The translations under genes were made by a program, and so were the position numbers. A stretch of 64,000 bases of DNA, taken from BM003 sp963699835. Lineage in GTDB: Bacteria; Pseudomonadota; Gammaproteobacteria; Steroidobacterales; BM003. Under the pieces are notes generated by a model. It worked only from the letters and a program-made list of their open reading frames with translations. It was not told where the DNA came from and searched no databases. Location: assembly GCA_963699835.1 (NCBI GenBank), contig CAVOVJ010000005.1, positions 62,001 to 126,000 of the forward strand, given 5' to 3'. Shown piece by piece: positions 45,568 through 54,979 of the stretch. The first letter of the stretch is position 1. Each line of letters opens with the position of its first letter.

Positions 45568-45647
45568 TGCGATCTCTTCCCTTCCTTGACCCCTGTGCGA
45601 CGCAAATTCTACTGCATAGCGTTTCTGCAGCGGACGATACGGCGTCG

Positions 45648-46280
45648 TTACTCGTCCTCTTCCAAGATAAATTCCACGGTCGACGTGGCGCGCCTCGGTA
45701 CCGGCTCGCCATCGATGATGCGCGGCTTGAATTTCCACTTCATGACGGCAAGCACCGCGCTGCGGTCAAACATCCGGGCGGGGCGACTGTCGCTGACCAC
45801 GACGTCCGTGACCGAACCGTCTTCCAGTATCGTGAATTCGAGCCGAACCCAGCCCTCGATGCCCTCGAGCAGGGCCGTGCGCGGATAACGCGGATTGATT
45901 CTGACGATCGGGATGGCCTCACCCTCGGCCTTCGGGTCGCCGCCGCTCCAGTTTCCGATATACGGGCCGCTGCCGCCGGCCGTGCCGACATCGATATTCG
46001 GAATGTCGATATTGACCGGCAACTGCGGCGAGTTGTCCGGAACGTCGCTGGAGATGCGCTGCGCCGGCGGCGGTGGCTTCTTCGGCGGTTCCGGCTCTTT
46101 CGGTTTCTGCCGTTTCTTGAATTGGGTGAATTCGTCCTCGTGCACGCGGATGAAGTTGACGACGCTGACCGGTTCCATGTCTTCCTTGTGGGTATCGCGG
46201 CCGCCTATCAGGAACGAATCGAACCAGAACAGTAACAGCGCGATGATCAGGCCTCCGCCAAGGGCGATCAATATTCTCAT
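45648..46280 (-). CDS. TonB-family protein (energy transducer C-terminal domain)
   Basis: A 210-residue inner-membrane-anchored protein. One transmembrane segment is near residues 3-22 (LIALGGGLIIALLLFWF), a Pro/Lys-rich periplasmic linker follows (KPKEPEPPKKPPPP), and residues about 115-210 form the TonB C-terminal domain (PRYPRTALLEGIEGWVRLEFTILEDGSV, then SRPARMFDRSAVLAVMKWKFKP). It lacks ExbB/ExbD neighbours and a TonB-dependent receptor gene in this window, so its partner is elsewhere. The gene starts the run of minus-strand genes down to 38738. Confidence 0.9.
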   Translation of the reverse strand: MRILIALGGGLIIALLLFWFDSFLIGGRDTHKEDMEPVSVVNFIRVHEDEFTQFKKRQKPKEPEPPKKPPPPAQRISSDVPDNSPQLPVNIDIPNIDVGTAGGSGPYIGNWSGGDPKAEGEAIPIVRINPRYPRTALLEGIEGWVRLEFTILEDGSVTDVVVSDSRPARMFDRSAVLAVMKWKFKPRIIDGEPVPRRATSTVEFILEEDE

Positions 46281-46346
46281 GTATGCCGCTCCGAATCTCC
46301 GTTTCCGGCTCCTTTAGAGCCCTGCCATTATTATTGTAAGTTGTTG

Positions 46347-46373
46347 ACTATAATGTAATTATTTCTATTCAAA
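46347..46373 (-). promoter_or_regulatory. Possible promoter of the tonB-like gene
   Basis: On the minus strand TTTGAA (46373-46368) and TATAGT (46352-46347) are separated by 15 bases, slightly short of ideal. They lie about 67 bases upstream of the ATG at 46280, in an AT-rich tract (46327-46371) that stands out from the GC-rich neighbours. Confidence 0.35.
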
Positions 46374-46503
46374 GGGTGGTTGCCAATGCCGTCCCGGTCA
46401 ATCGGGAAATGTACTTACCGCTACGGAGCCATGTTTGCCCCTTGCCGTTTGCCGATTACTGCCATGACAATGGCGCGGCATTTGCCTACCGGGAAAATCT
46501 AGC

Positions 46504-47661
46504 ATGATTGAGTCGTCTGCGGGCGTATTGGCCGCATTGGCCGGAATTGCGGCGTTCTATTTTTATCTCGAGCAGGTCACTCGATGGCGCATTTTTACGA
46601 TGTTGCCGCCGTTGTTGTGGATTTATGCGACCCCGGTGGTTTTGTCGAATACCGGTGTGTTGCCGCAATCCTCGCCCGTGTATACCGCGTTTCGCGATCT
46701 GACCTTGCCGTTTCTGATCACGATGATGCTTTTGACCGTCAACGTGCCCGCCGTCGTTCGCATCATGGGCAAAGGCGTGCTGGTGATGTTGCTGGGGACA
46801 GTCGGTGTCGTGGTGGGCGGTGTGACCGCCTATGCAATCGTCCACAACTGGCTGGCCGAGGACGCCTGGAAGGGGTTCGGCGCACTTGCAGGCAGCTGGA
46901 TTGGCGGTACGGGTAATCTCGCCGCGGTGTCTGAGGCACTGGGTACCCCGGAAGAGCAGCTCGGGCTCGCGGTACTGGCGGACAACCTCGTCTACGTTGT
47001 CTGGTTGCCGATCCTGCTGGGGTCCAAGGCTTTCGCGGAGCGATTCAACCGCTGGGCTCGGGTGCCGCCGGACCGGATAGCGCAACTGGAAGCCGCCGCG
47101 GCGGAGTTGCCGGCCGGGAGCCGCGCACCGGCAATGCGCGATTACCTGTATCTGATTGCAATCGGGTTTGCGGTGACCTGGGCCGCAACGGCGTTTGCGC
47201 CAATGTTGCCGGAGATCGGCAGTATCGTGACCACGTCGGTGTGGCGTATTCTGCTGATCACGACAATCGCACTTGCGCTGTCGACCACACCCGTCAGCCG
47301 TATTCCGGGGTCACATGAACTCGGGGTCGCGCTGGTCTATGTTTTTGTCGCGAGCGTGGGTGCACGGGCCACACTGTCAGGCCTCGGTCAGGCGCCGGCG
47401 TTCGTTGCCGGCGCCTACATCTGGATTTTTATCCACGGTTTGTTTTGTCTCGCCGGCGCGAGGATATTTCGCGTCGACGTGCACAGCGTGGCCATTGCCT
47501 CGGCCGCCAATATCGGCGGCGCCGCATCGGCGCCGGTCGTGGCCGCCTATCACCGCGAGGGGCTGGTCCCGGTGGCGGTGCTTATGGCGTTGATCGGCTA
47601 TGCGCTCGGTAACTACCTTGCGATTCTCACCGCACAACTGTGTCGCTGGGTGGGTACGTAA
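46504..47661 (+). CDS. DUF819-family membrane protein
   Basis: A 385-residue inner-membrane protein with about ten hydrophobic segments, of the DUF819/YjcL family. Family runs include PPLLWIYATPVVLSNTG near residue 35, AGSWIGGTGNLAAVSEALG near residue 135, and VASAANIGGAASAPVVAAYH-like ASAANIGGAASAPVVA near residue 335. These Gly-rich inverted motifs are reminiscent of transporters with two inverted repeats. The function is not established. It converges with the NSS transporter, seven bases apart. Confidence 0.88.
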   Translation: MIESSAGVLAALAGIAAFYFYLEQVTRWRIFTMLPPLLWIYATPVVLSNTGVLPQSSPVYTAFRDLTLPFLITMMLLTVNVPAVVRIMGKGVLVMLLGTVGVVVGGVTAYAIVHNWLAEDAWKGFGALAGSWIGGTGNLAAVSEALGTPEEQLGLAVLADNLVYVVWLPILLGSKAFAERFNRWARVPPDRIAQLEAAAAELPAGSRAPAMRDYLYLIAIGFAVTWAATAFAPMLPEIGSIVTTSVWRILLITTIALALSTTPVSRIPGSHELGVALVYVFVASVGARATLSGLGQAPAFVAGAYIWIFIHGLFCLAGARIFRVDVHSVAIASAANIGGAASAPVVAAYHREGLVPVAVLMALIGYALGNYLAILTAQLCRWVGT

Positions 47662-47668
47662 CCGCGTG

Positions 47669-49042
47669 TCACCCGCCGACCAGCGTGACCAGAACAGCGG
47701 CGATAGCGATCGGCGACACATAGCGCACCAGGAATCTCCAGATGGCATAGGCTGTGCCATCGCCGATACCGAGTTCCTCCACGGATGACTTGCGCGCCAT
47801 CGCCCAACCGGCAAAAAGCGCGATCAGGATGCCCCCGGCCGGCAGCAGGATGTTTGACGCCACGTAGTCGATGACATCGAAGATGGTTTTGTCCGCGAAT
47901 GTCTCGAATCCGCCAAGCGGGTGCACGTCGCTCCACAGATTGAACGAAAAGACCGTCAGCAGGCCGATAAGAAACGCGAGCGCACCGAAAAACAGTGCCG
48001 AAGACTGTCGCTTCACGCCCTGATGCTCTTCCGCCCATGACACGATGGGCTCGAATACCGCGATCGAAGATGTCAGTGCGGCAAACACCAGCAGGACGAA
48101 AAACAAGGTCCCGAACAACGTCCCTAACGGCATCTGGCCGAATGCCAGCGGCAATGTGACGAAAACCAGGCCGGGACCTTCCGCCGGATCGAGTCCGTTG
48201 GCAAACACGACGGGAAATATTGCAAATCCGGCGAGCAGGGCGACCATGGTGTCGGCAATCGCGATGATGATTGCGGCGCGCGGAATCACCACCGTTTCCG
48301 GGAGATAGGCGCCATAGGTCATCAACAGTCCCATCGCGACACTGACGGAGAAAAACGCCTGGCCAATCGCCGCCACCACTACATGCACATCGATCTTGGA
48401 GAAATCGAATGTAAACATGAACTCGACCGTTGCTGAAAAATCGCCGGCAATGCAGGCGTAGACGACCAGTACCAGCAACATCACGAACAATGACGGCATC
48501 AGAAACTTGACGGCTTTCTCGATCCCGTCCTGAATTCCGCGCGCAACGATGAATACCGTCAGTCCCATGAACAGGGCGTGCCAAAAGATCAGCGTAAGCG
48601 GCGACGCGAGCAGATCGGAGAACTCCGATCCGACCAGATCGGCGGTGGATTCGGTAAACGTGCCGGCCGCCAGCTTCGGAATATAGGCCAGTGCCCAGCC
48701 GGCGATCACGCTGTAGAAGGTCAGAATCAGGAATCCCGCGGAGACATTGACCCAGCCGACGTTTTTCCATGCCGCACTGGCGCCGTCTGCGGCAGCCACC
48801 CGGCGCATGCTGTTGACCGGGCTGCGTCTGCCGCGGCGCCCGATTGCCAGTTCGGCCATCATGATGGGAACTGCAACGACGATTACCGCAGCCAGGTAGA
48901 CGAGAACGAATGCGCCGCCGCCGCTGACGCCGGCGGTGTAGGGGAACTTCCACATGTTGCCCAGGCCGACGGCAGCGCCGACCGCGGCCAGGAGAAAAGC
49001 GAGACGGGACGACCAGGTACCATGAAAATCTGCAGCTTGCAC
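47669..49042 (-). CDS. Sodium-dependent transporter, NSS/SNF family
   Basis: A 457-residue inner-membrane transporter of the LeuT-type neurotransmitter:sodium symporter family, usually importing amino acids. TM1 has AAVGAAVGLGNMWKFPY, the unwound sodium/substrate site of the family. Eleven to twelve helices follow, with FEPIVSWAEEHQGVKR in the helix 8-9 region. The start is GTG with GGGAG upstream. Substrate selectivity is not visible from the motifs. It is a single-gene unit, divergent from msrA. Confidence 0.92.
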   Translation of the reverse strand: MQAADFHGTWSSRLAFLLAAVGAAVGLGNMWKFPYTAGVSGGGAFVLVYLAAVIVVAVPIMMAELAIGRRGRRSPVNSMRRVAAADGASAAWKNVGWVNVSAGFLILTFYSVIAGWALAYIPKLAAGTFTESTADLVGSEFSDLLASPLTLIFWHALFMGLTVFIVARGIQDGIEKAVKFLMPSLFVMLLVLVVYACIAGDFSATVEFMFTFDFSKIDVHVVVAAIGQAFFSVSVAMGLLMTYGAYLPETVVIPRAAIIIAIADTMVALLAGFAIFPVVFANGLDPAEGPGLVFVTLPLAFGQMPLGTLFGTLFFVLLVFAALTSSIAVFEPIVSWAEEHQGVKRQSSALFFGALAFLIGLLTVFSFNLWSDVHPLGGFETFADKTIFDVIDYVASNILLPAGGILIALFAGWAMARKSSVEELGIGDGTAYAIWRFLVRYVSPIAIAAVLVTLVGG

Positions 49043-49202
49043 GGAGTCACTCCCAGCGTGATTCGAAGTACTGTTGTCGCGGCATTATAGCGGCCCTGTT
49101 TTCACGGGGTCTCTTGAATCCTGTGACGCTGGCACCACGAAGAGCGGTAGGGAACACTCTGCCAGGTCGCTGACATGGCAGGCGCAACGAGGGAGAGAAG
49201 CG

Positions 49203-49850
49203 ATGTTCGGAATCGACAGGACAGTGAAAATGGTCACGGCAGAGAATGCCTTGCCCGGCCGCGATCAGGCGCTCGCGGTGCCGCCGCGGCACTTTGTCCT
49301 CGACGCGCCGTTGCGCGGGCCATTCGACGCTCGTCTCGGTCGGGCGATTTTCGGCCTGGGTTGTTTCTGGGGCGCTGAGCGGCGTTTCTGGGAGCAGGAG
49401 GGCGTGGTCACCACTGCTGCCGGGTACAGCGGAGGGTTCACGCCAAACCCGACCTATGAAGAAGTCTGCAGCGGCCTTACCGGGCATACCGAGGTGGTTC
49501 GCGTCGTGTTCGATCCCGCAGTGTTGTCCTACGAGGAATTACTGGGAATTTTCTGGGAGGCGCATGACCCGACCCAAGGGATGCGCCAGGGCAACGATCG
49601 CGGTACCCAGTACCGCTCGGCTATCTACACCACCGACGAACAACAGGCGGAGTCCGCGCGGCGGTCGCGGGACGAATATCAATTGAGGTTGCGCCAGGCG
49701 GGGTTTGGCGAAATCACAAGCGAAATTGCCGCGGCCGGAGAGTTTTATTATGCCGAGGATTATCATCAGCAGTACCTCGCGAAAAATCCTGGCGGTTACT
49801 GCGGTCTGGGCGGAACGGGTGTCACTTGCCCGGTCGGCCTCGGCGCCTGA
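49203..49850 (+). CDS. msrA: Peptide-methionine (S)-S-oxide reductase MsrA
   Basis: MsrA repairs oxidised methionine in proteins. The 215-residue form carries an N-terminal extension of about 45 residues before the catalytic core IFGLGCFWGAE with the nucleophile Cys. AAGYSGG, GHTEVVRVVFDP and YHQQYLAKNPGGYCGLGG are all family motifs, and a resolving Cys pair lies in the C-terminal YCGLGGTGVTC stretch. ATG 49203 gives the normal E. coli-like length; the longer open frame from 49074 has no support. It is convergent with copD, 15 bases apart. Confidence 0.95.
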   Translation: MFGIDRTVKMVTAENALPGRDQALAVPPRHFVLDAPLRGPFDARLGRAIFGLGCFWGAERRFWEQEGVVTTAAGYSGGFTPNPTYEEVCSGLTGHTEVVRVVFDPAVLSYEELLGIFWEAHDPTQGMRQGNDRGTQYRSAIYTTDEQQAESARRSRDEYQLRLRQAGFGEITSEIAAAGEFYYAEDYHQQYLAKNPGGYCGLGGTGVTCPVGLGA

Positions 49851-49865
49851 AACACGCTAGACCGC

Positions 49866-50321
49866 TCAGAAGTACTGCCCGCCGGATCCGAGCGCGACGA
49901 CGACGATCCCCAGAGCAAGATTGACCGCAACGGTGCGGCGAATGGCCGCCAGGGCCGCGCCGCCGGCCGTCCACTCCTTGCCCGTCACCGCACGTGCCAG
50001 CCGTCGATAGGGGCCAAACCAGACATAGAGGAAAAGCGCGGCCATGACCAGCGCCAGCCCGTGCATCAGATGGACATGGATCCCGGTGCGGTCGAACCCG
50101 CCGTAGACGTGGAACACTATCCAGTACCCGGTCGCGAACAACACGATGACGCTGACCCAGACCATCAGGAAAAATCGCTGCATCACCTGTAGCCAGAGGC
50201 TGAGGCGGCGCTGGTTACCAAGCCGTTGCGCCACGACCGGACGTAGCGCAAAAAATGCAAAAGCCATGCCGCCAACCCAGATAACAGCGGCAATCGCATG
50301 CAGCGCGATCACAATACTCAT
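49866..50321 (-). CDS. CopD-family membrane protein
   Basis: A 151-residue inner-membrane protein with four hydrophobic helices, matching the CopD/DUF2269-like copper-resistance D domain. The helices include IAAVIWVGGMAFAFFAL at the start, and HVHLMHGLALVMAALFLYVWFGP. A pair of His residues (HLMHG) resembles heme or copper ligands of the superfamily. The start overlaps the stop of the SAM hydrolase gene by four bases (ATGA, 50318-50321), so the two are coupled. It is the last gene of a fusA2-M23-SAM-hydrolase-copD block. Confidence 0.8.
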   Translation of the reverse strand: MSIVIALHAIAAVIWVGGMAFAFFALRPVVAQRLGNQRRLSLWLQVMQRFFLMVWVSVIVLFATGYWIVFHVYGGFDRTGIHVHLMHGLALVMAALFLYVWFGPYRRLARAVTGKEWTAGGAALAAIRRTVAVNLALGIVVVALGSGGQYF

Positions 50322-51148
50322 GAGCCGGTCCTCTTCGTAACGTCTTCGACCACCAGCGGTGCGCCGCGCTCGAGACCGAGACCTGCCGCCGCGCTTTGCT
50401 CGGCCCGCGCGATCTCGAGAACACCAAACGAATTGATCAGCGCAAGATAATCGCCCGGTTGCACCGCGCCATAAGTTCTGGCGAACGGAATCCTGTGGCC
50501 CGCCACCACAACGATGGGGCTGTCCAGCTGCGCAATCAGGCTTGCATCCACGTTGCTGATCAGGTTGCCGAAGTTGTCCGCAGTGACAATCACACCCCTG
50601 ATACGACCGGCATTCAGCCGGGGCTCCTCGAGCAGTGACGGGACCAGGTCTGCAGTGCGCGGGCCAAGTTCATCGGGCCGGCGTCTTGCCGCAGCCAGTT
50701 CCGCGGCAAGCGGAGCAAATATATCGCGGCCGTGGAATGTCGCGCTGACCGTTGTAATGCCGAACCGCTGGTGCGCTGCGCTATCGAGACGGAATACCTG
50801 GCAATCCGGGTCGGATTCGGCCAACGGCGCGAGCAGTCCGTTGTCCGGCGCCAGGAAAACGTGGCCGGCATGCAGCAACGCGATGATGTCGCGCTCCGTG
50901 CCAACGCCCGGATCGACGACTGCCAGATGGACCGAGCCGGACGGAAAATAGCGATAGGCGCGGCTGATCCAGAAGCCCGCTTCGTCCGGCCAGTGCACGG
51001 AGCATTCGTGAGTAATGTCGACAATTTTCGCATCGTGAAAACGCGCCAGAATCTGCCCTTTCATCGTGCCAATGAAAGGCCCCTTGTGGCCAAAATCGGT
51101 CGTCAGACTGATTACGCCGGACGGCACGAATGCGCTGCTTCGGGTCAT
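50318..51148 (-). CDS. S-adenosyl-L-methionine hydrolase (adenosine-forming; DUF62 family)
   Basis: A 276-residue member of the SAM hydroxide adenosyltransferase/halogenase superfamily. The opening SLTTDFGHKGPFIGTMKG is the conserved SAM pocket, VDITHEC and VDPGVGTERDII follow, then APDNGLLAPLA and FHGRDIFAPLAAELA. These run along the DUF62 pattern, in which bacterial members hydrolyse SAM to adenosine and methionine. The halogenase-specific insertion is not evident. The start is ATG 51148 (the open frame reaches 51175). The 3' end overlaps copD, and the M23 peptidase gene lies 75 bases upstream. Confidence 0.88.
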   Translation of the reverse strand: MTRSSAFVPSGVISLTTDFGHKGPFIGTMKGQILARFHDAKIVDITHECSVHWPDEAGFWISRAYRYFPSGSVHLAVVDPGVGTERDIIALLHAGHVFLAPDNGLLAPLAESDPDCQVFRLDSAAHQRFGITTVSATFHGRDIFAPLAAELAAARRRPDELGPRTADLVPSLLEEPRLNAGRIRGVIVTADNFGNLISNVDASLIAQLDSPIVVVAGHRIPFARTYGAVQPGDYLALINSFGVLEIARAEQSAAAGLGLERGAPLVVEDVTKRTGS

Positions 51149-51223
51149 ACGGGTTGTTCCCCTTCGGACCGGCAAGTCTACCGCGCTTTTTGCGCCACTG
51201 CCTGCGGCTTCGCCCGGGGTCGT

Positions 51224-52078
51224 TCAGCGCGCGCGATAGCGGCGACCCGAGCGAATACGGTCAACCACACCGTCCGCGGTGTCGAAGCGTATGGCCAGGG
51301 ACTGGGTTCTGCCCCGTTCGCTGGCTCGATAAACGGCAAAATGCAGGTGCGGCATCGTTGTGTGCCCGGTGTTGCCCGACAGGCCGATTTTCTGCCCGCG
51401 TTCGATTCGATCGCCGGGTTCCACGAGTGCGCCACCGCGGCGCAAGTGATAATACTCGCCGGTCGTGCCATCGTCGTGCAGGACGACGATATAGTTGGCG
51501 AACTTGCCGCACCCGTCTTCCCAGCAGCCGCGGTCGTTGTGCTCGACTGCACGAGCGACCTGTCCGCCGCGGGCCGCATGCACCGCGGTGCCATCGGCCA
51601 TATCGAAGTCGACCGCGAAATACTCGAGACCGGTATGGCTGAAACCGGCGCCAAAGCCCTGCAGAACATGGTAAGACTCACCTGCGGCATAGGGCAGGGC
51701 GTAGAGATAGTCGGGATCGGACGCAGCATCGATTTTGCCGATAGTCCAGTCGTACCAGTATCGAAAACGATAGGGCTCGTGCTCGTCAACTCGGCGCAGC
51801 CGGAGCACCCTGCGGCGCTCGTTTGGGTCAAGCGTCGTTGTCAGCGGCAGCGTCCTGTCGGGATGCAGATTGCTGGTACGTGTCTCGAGTGTGAACGTCA
51901 CCGGGTACGGCTTGAGATTGCGCGCGGTCAGCATCACGCCGCCGTTCGTATCCGCAGCCTCAATGCAGATCCAGTCCTCGGAACAGGGCTCAGCGGCTGG
52001 CGCAGAGAGCGGGCTCACCGCGCACGCAATGGCCACTGCAGCGGCAATCAGAAAGCCCGCACGGAGCAAGTCCGCCAC
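51224..52078 (-). CDS. Exported M23-family metallopeptidase
   Basis: A 284-residue periplasmic protein. The signal peptide ends near residue 29 (PLSAPAA). The C-terminal half is the LytM/M23 beta-lytic fold: SHTGLEYFAVDFDMADGTAVHAARGG contains the first His and Asp ligands (spacing longer than the usual HxxxD), and MPHLHFAVY the HxH motif. Function is probably cell-wall peptide cleavage or EnvC-like activation. The start is a GTG at 52078 or TTG at 52069; GAGGG precedes both. It is 24 bases downstream of fusA2, in the same direction. Confidence 0.87.
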   Translation of the reverse strand: MADLLRAGFLIAAAVAIACAVSPLSAPAAEPCSEDWICIEAADTNGGVMLTARNLKPYPVTFTLETRTSNLHPDRTLPLTTTLDPNERRRVLRLRRVDEHEPYRFRYWYDWTIGKIDAASDPDYLYALPYAAGESYHVLQGFGAGFSHTGLEYFAVDFDMADGTAVHAARGGQVARAVEHNDRGCWEDGCGKFANYIVVLHDDGTTGEYYHLRRGGALVEPGDRIERGQKIGLSGNTGHTTMPHLHFAVYRASERGRTQSLAIRFDTADGVVDRIRSGRRYRAR

Positions 52079-52102
52079 CCTCGCAGCAGCGGCCGGATCG
52101 CC

Positions 52103-54151
52103 TCAGTCCTCGTCTTCTCCCTTGTACCTCGATACGAGTTCCTGCTGGACGTTTGCCGGCACCGGCTCGTAATGGCTGAATTCCAGCGTATAAACGCCTT
52201 CACCAGCGGTATGGGCTTTCAGTGTCGAGTAGTAGCTGATCGTCTCTGCCAGCGGCGCCTGACCATCGACCATGGCCTGATTGCCTGGCAGCATCTGCTG
52301 ATCGAGAATTCGTCCGCGCATTCCGGACAGATCACCGGTGATCGTGCCGATACTGTCGCTCGGCGCCGAAATATGCATGTTTACGATCGGTTCGAGGATG
52401 ATCGGGCGCGCTTTCTGGATCGCATCGACAAATGCCTTCTTGCCCGCGGCGACAAATGCCACCTCCTTCGAGTCGACCGAATGGTGCTTGCCGTCATAGA
52501 CGGTGACGCGGACGTCCTGCAGCGGATATCCGGCGATAGCGCCGTTATCGAGGACCTGGCGCACGCCCTTTTCCACCGCCGGGATGAACTGTGACGGAAT
52601 CGCGCCGCCGACGACCTTGTTGACGAACTCGAATCCCTCACCGCGCGCTGCGGGTTCGACCCGCAGGAAAACCTCGCCGAACTGGCCCGCGCCGCCGGTC
52701 TGCTTCTTGTGCCGATGGTGTCCTTCCGCGGACCGGGTAATGGTCTCCCGATACGGCACGCTGGGGAGACGCGTCGACACTTCGACGTTATAGGTGTCCT
52801 TCATTTTCTCGAGCACCACGCGCAGGTGCAGGTCGCCGTTGCCATAGAGCACCGTCTCGTTCGCAATCGGGTCATGTTCGATCCGGATAGAAGGATCCTC
52901 GGCCATGATTTTGTGCAGCGCGTCCGAGAGCTTCTGTTCGTCGCCGCGGCGGGTTGGCTCCAGGGCAAGCCCGAGCATCGGCTGGCCGAGATCGAGCGAA
53001 CTCATGTGGAAATGATCCTCGTCGTGCGAGTCGTGCAGCACTGCGTCGAAAAACACGTCATCGACTTTGCTGACCGCGCAAATATCACCGGGCGCGGCAG
53101 CCGGGATCTCCTCGAGTTCCTTGCCCTGCACCTTGTACAGATGCGCGACCTTGAAAGGCTTGCGGTAATCACCGACAAATAGCTGGTTGCCGGCGCGAAT
53201 GGTCCCCTGGTGGATTCTGAAAGCACCAATCCGGCCCATATACGGATCAACGGTAATTTTGAAAACGTGTGCGACTACGTGCGCGTCCGGATCAGGTTTG
53301 ACGACAGCGGGCTCCGCGTCGTCGCCTTCGCCCCGGACATACGGGGGCGGGTTGCCCTCGAGCGGATTCGGCGCCAGCTCGGCCAGTACCTGGAGCAGTT
53401 TCTTAACCCCGACCCCGGTTTCGGCAGAGGTGAAGAGCAGCGGAATCAGGTGCCCTTCGCGCAGCGCTTTCTCGAAAGCATCGTGGAGTTCCCGCGCTTT
53501 CGGCTCCTCGCCTTCCTCGAGATATTTCTCCATCAGGGCCTCGTCTACCTCGACCACCTGGTCGATCATCTCCTGGTGGGCGGTCTCGACTGAAAGCAGG
53601 TCGGTTTCGTCGCCGGCGTCATGGAAATACGCATCGCGCACCGCGGCGCCGCCATTGGCCGGCAGATTCAGCGGCAGGCATTCCTTGCCGAAAATTTCCT
53701 GTATGTCATTGAGCAGGCGACCCATGTGCTTGTCGCCGAGATCGATCTTGTTGATAACGATCATCCGGCACAGGTTTGCTTTGGCCGCGGCCTCCATGAT
53801 GCGCCGTGTGCCGAGTTCGATGCCCGCCTGACCGTCGACCACGACGGCGACTGTCTCGACCGCGGGCAACACGCTGGCCGTTCGCCCGAGCAGATCGATG
53901 TATCCGGGTGTGTCGATGACATTGATCTGTTTGCCGTGATGTTCGAAATGGCAAATGCTCGGGCTGATCGTGTGTTTTAGCGCCTTCTCCTGGGGGTCGA
54001 AGTCACACACGGTTGTGCCGCGATCGACGCTGCCTCGGGTCTGGGTAGCGCCGGCAAGGTGGAGCAGGGCCTCAGCGAGACTGGTCTTGCCGGCTCCGGA
54101 GTGACCGACAAGGGCGATGTTGCGAATGTTTTCGGTGGTGTATTTGGCCAT
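52103..54151 (-). CDS. fusA2: Elongation factor G-like GTPase FusA2
   Basis: A 682-residue translational GTPase of the EF-G family. The P loop is GHSGAGKTS (residues 16-24), switch II is DTPGY and the specificity motif NKID. Domains II-V follow, with GRIGAFRIHQGTI (domain II), HHRHKKQTGGAGQFGEV (domain IV tip region) and VNMHISAPSDSIGTITGDL (domain V). The sequence is shorter and more divergent than canonical EF-G and matches the FusA2/EF-G2-like group, whose role (ribosome rescue or stress translation) is unsettled. It heads the fusA2-M23-SAM-hydrolase-copD run. Confidence 0.92.
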   Translation of the reverse strand: MAKYTTENIRNIALVGHSGAGKTSLAEALLHLAGATQTRGSVDRGTTVCDFDPQEKALKHTISPSICHFEHHGKQINVIDTPGYIDLLGRTASVLPAVETVAVVVDGQAGIELGTRRIMEAAAKANLCRMIVINKIDLGDKHMGRLLNDIQEIFGKECLPLNLPANGGAAVRDAYFHDAGDETDLLSVETAHQEMIDQVVEVDEALMEKYLEEGEEPKARELHDAFEKALREGHLIPLLFTSAETGVGVKKLLQVLAELAPNPLEGNPPPYVRGEGDDAEPAVVKPDPDAHVVAHVFKITVDPYMGRIGAFRIHQGTIRAGNQLFVGDYRKPFKVAHLYKVQGKELEEIPAAAPGDICAVSKVDDVFFDAVLHDSHDEDHFHMSSLDLGQPMLGLALEPTRRGDEQKLSDALHKIMAEDPSIRIEHDPIANETVLYGNGDLHLRVVLEKMKDTYNVEVSTRLPSVPYRETITRSAEGHHRHKKQTGGAGQFGEVFLRVEPAARGEGFEFVNKVVGGAIPSQFIPAVEKGVRQVLDNGAIAGYPLQDVRVTVYDGKHHSVDSKEVAFVAAGKKAFVDAIQKARPIILEPIVNMHISAPSDSIGTITGDLSGMRGRILDQQMLPGNQAMVDGQAPLAETISYYSTLKAHTAGEGVYTLEFSHYEPVPANVQQELVSRYKGEDED

Positions 54152-54376
54152 TTATCTGCTGTTTTTAATTGGATTATTCAGATCGGCAGATAACGATATC
54201 ACAGGTCCCCGTGGGCCGCTGCAGCAACGCGGGGCGGGGCGTTGGGACTGTCCCGTTCCAGGGTGACGGAAGGGTTTCGCGCGACTCGGGGATAATCTCG
54301 GGGCATACGCCACTGTGCGCAAGGAGGCGCTCGACGATGCCTGGTCGTTGCAGCGAGACTCCGGGTGAAAGGCTCC

Positions 54377-54898
54377 TCAGGCCGAGTCGGTACGACCCGT
54401 CCGGGCACGAGCATCCATCGCGTCGAGACGAGTCTGGAGCTGGAGGCGATCCATTGCCGTAATCGGCAGGCTGACAAATATCTTGATGCGCCGCTCGAGC
54501 TCGGCAAAAGCGCGGCGAAACGCCAGTGTTTTTTCGACTTCCGAACCTTCGACGGCCGCGGGGTCGGCGATCCTCCAGTGCGCGGTCAGCGGTTGACCCG
54601 GCCACACCGGGCATCGCTCGCCCGCTGCGTTGTCGCAGACGGTAAACACGAAATTCATGACCGGCGCGTCAGCGGTCGCGAATTCGCTCCAGTCCTTGCT
54701 GCGAGGATCTGAAATCGGCACGCGCAGTGCGCGGAGCGTGTCGAGCGCGAGCGGATGTACTTCGCCGCGGGGGTGACTGCCGGCGCTGAAACCGTGGAAT
54801 CGTCCACGCCCCCAGAACTCAGTCAGCGCTTCTGCCATGATGCTCCGGGCGGAGTTGCCGGTGCAAAGGAAAAGAACGTTGTAATGAGGTTCGCTCAT
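54377..54898 (-). CDS. arsC: Arsenate reductase ArsC, thioredoxin-coupled (LMW-phosphatase fold)
   Basis: A 173-residue enzyme reducing arsenate to arsenite. The P loop is LCTGNSARSIMAE with nucleophile Cys12, and a second pair, VCDNAAGERCPVWPG, forms the disulfide relay of the thioredoxin-dependent class. DPRSKDW is the third family motif. ATG 54898 is used; the frame extends to a GTG at 54910. No other arsenic genes are nearby (the ArsR-type gene at 4.5 kb is sulfur-related). It is divergent from the patatin gene, with about 80 bases between. Confidence 0.93.
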   Translation of the reverse strand: MSEPHYNVLFLCTGNSARSIMAEALTEFWGRGRFHGFSAGSHPRGEVHPLALDTLRALRVPISDPRSKDWSEFATADAPVMNFVFTVCDNAAGERCPVWPGQPLTAHWRIADPAAVEGSEVEKTLAFRRAFAELERRIKIFVSLPITAMDRLQLQTRLDAMDARARTGRTDSA

Positions 54899-54979
54899 GG
54901 GCTTCGACACTCTGGCAAAAAGAGAAAATGTAGCGGCGTGATGTTACAAGACGGTAACAGCGGTGATAAGGAGTTCGAG

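Noticed and set aside
50732..52594. A 620-codon plus-strand frame across the SAM hydrolase, M23 and fusA2 genes
   Set aside because: It runs antisense to three well-supported genes, has no ribosome-binding site and no domain-like composition. It is a product of high GC content.
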